This document shows positions 5,999-6,888 of a stretch of DNA of 6,888 nucleotides, piece after piece. Origin of the DNA: Candidatus Latescibacterota bacterium (GTDB lineage: Bacteria; Krumholzibacteriota; Krumholzibacteriia; Krumholzibacteriales; WJIX01); NCBI GenBank assembly GCA_030643145.1, contig DAOWMJ010000103.1, positions 1 to 6,888 of the forward strand, written 5' to 3'. The stretch's first letter is position 1; each line of letters opens with the position of its first letter. The notes under the pieces were generated by a model. The model was given only the letters and a program-made list of their open reading frames with translations. It searched no databases and was not told the origin of the DNA. The position numbers and the translations under genes are program-made.

Positions 5999-6888
5999 AG
6001 TTTTTTATCAAGCCTTGCGACTATAACCCTTATTCTTTCTATAAGGTCTCCTGTATCATTAACCTCCGCTGCGCTTGCTCCCGCGTATGTTCCGTGCTCA
6101 CATACTTGAATGATCTCCATTAATGATTCAATTAATTCCGAACTTATTTCTTTTCTCTCAAGCTGATCCTCTATCTCTTCAGATGTAAGCGCGGAGCCGG
6201 CCAACCGCAGTTTGTTCCCCAGATATTCTTTCAAGGCATCAAGAATCCTGCCGCAGGATACCTCTCTCTTGATATTTTTGTCTTTCCTTACAGCGTCAAG
6301 TTTTCTCCTGAACATTTTGCCTGATTCCCTCGCCCGTCTCGCGAAGGGATCTGCATTCCTGTTTCTTACAATTATACTGCCAAACAGAAGTATTACGAAA
6401 AGAGCCGGGGGAAACCCCAATAGCAGAATATTCCAACGGTGAAACATTAAAGATCCAAAACCGTAATCCATTCTCTCTATTACACCTTCACCCTTATAAT
6501 TATAGACGATACCATCTCTCCAATGCTCAAGCGCTGTTCCTTCCGGGGCGCGCACAAGCCCCTCCGCGTCACTCGCTGTAATAATCCTGGTCGGATTAAC
6601 AACAAGAGGTATCGGATCTGATTCTACAGTGAGATACCTCTCCTTGGCGGTATCAAATGAAACAAAGCGGATCGGAGGTATCCGTGTTACCATATGATTT
6701 TTTGCCCTTATTGTCTGAGTGAAAATCTTCTTTCCATCCTTTATAACACCAACAGCCCTCTCGGATGGAATCTTAAAATTCTTCAAAAACTCTCCAAATT
6801 CGACGAGAGGCGGCAGGTTAAGATTTTCCATGTAATCAGACCCTTCCAGGGTAACTAATAATGTAATAGGGTCTCCAACATCTACCTC
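5995..6888 (-). CDS. batD: BatD-like oxygen-tolerance family protein, C-terminal part (5' end outside window)
   Basis: The frame stays open to the right edge, so 297 residues of a longer protein are visible. The ATG at 6831 is internal: codons before it read EVDVGDPITLLVTLEGSDY, a typical BatD strand pattern ('VGDPITLTV..G'). It continues with NLPPLVEFGEFLKNFKIPSE and, about 40 residues later, PPIRFVSFDTAKERYLTVES then PIPLVV, matching the repeated beta domain of BatD where the protein is compared with 'FSYFDPxxxxYxTxxS'. One membrane segment follows (visible residues about 152-174, WNILLLGFPPALFVILLFGS), then a basic DPFARRARESGKMFRRKLDA and a helical cytosolic tail with LKEYLGNKLRLAGSALTSEE and ending near CEHGTYAG, also a BatD tail feature. 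BatD would have its large N-terminal part in the periplasm. BatA/BatB, DUF58 and MoxR genes are expected upstream, beyond the window; that is inference from known clusters. Confidence 0.85.
   Translation of the reverse strand, partial: EVDVGDPITLLVTLEGSDYMENLNLPPLVEFGEFLKNFKIPSERAVGVIKDGKKIFTQTIRAKNHMVTRIPPIRFVSFDTAKERYLTVESDPIPLVVNPTRIITASDAEGLVRAPEGTALEHWRDGIVYNYKGEGVIERMDYGFGSLMFHRWNILLLGFPPALFVILLFGSIIVRNRNADPFARRARESGKMFRRKLDAVRKDKNIKREVSCGRILDALKEYLGNKLRLAGSALTSEEIEDQLERKEISSELIESLMEIIQVCEHGTYAGASAAEVNDTGDLIERIRVIVARLDKKL

Noticed and set aside
5995..6831. ATG at 6831 as the true start of the BatD-like gene
   Set aside because: In-frame codons before it encode a conserved BatD-like strand (VGDPITLLV), and no signal peptide follows the ATG as BatD would need.

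Overview
The window comes from a Gram-negative bacterium. Two genes carry outer-membrane or cell-surface signatures (a PorV/PorQ-type barrel and a FlgD-like C-terminal domain), and part of a Bat (aerotolerance-type) gene cluster is present. Base composition looks moderate, with many ATA, AGA and AAA codons. The mix of a FlgD-like tail, a PorV/PorQ-like barrel, BatD/BatE and a GT39-like enzyme with C-terminal TPRs is typical of the wider FCB assemblage (Bacteroidota relatives and uncultured candidate phyla such as Zixibacteria, Latescibacteria, KSB1 or Krumholzibacteria types). I cannot name a phylum from this sequence alone. No rRNA, tRNA, mobile element, CRISPR array or phage signature is visible.

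Layout. Two convergent transcription units fill the window and almost every base is coding. On the plus strand (left edge to 1284) lie the 3' end of a surface-protein gene with a FlgD-like Ig fold and, 2 bp later, a complete PorV/PorQ-like outer-membrane barrel gene. On the minus strand (right edge down to 1338) lie five genes in one probable operon: batD-like (5' end outside the window), batE-like (4-bp ATGA overlap), an exported bleomycin hydrolase/PepC-type cysteine peptidase (37-bp gap), a HIT-family protein (32-bp gap) and a GT39-like membrane glycosyltransferase with C-terminal TPRs (44-bp gap). The two units meet tail to tail across 53 bp at 1285-1337, where I see no convincing terminator hairpin. 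No stretch over 300 bp lacks a gene.

How the genes may fit together. BatD and BatE are membrane-anchored periplasmic-facing proteins that normally accompany MoxR, DUF58 and VWA-domain BatA/BatB proteins; those would be expected just past the right edge. The exported cysteine peptidase, HIT protein and glycosyltransferase are compactly arranged downstream and probably co-transcribed, but a shared pathway is inference only. The plus-strand pair may be a secreted or surface protein plus an outer-membrane partner. Nothing here amounts to a clearly new system. The most notable points are the signal peptide on a normally cytosolic peptidase family with an altered C-terminal arm, its position behind BatD/BatE, and the coupled FlgD-like/PorV-like pair.
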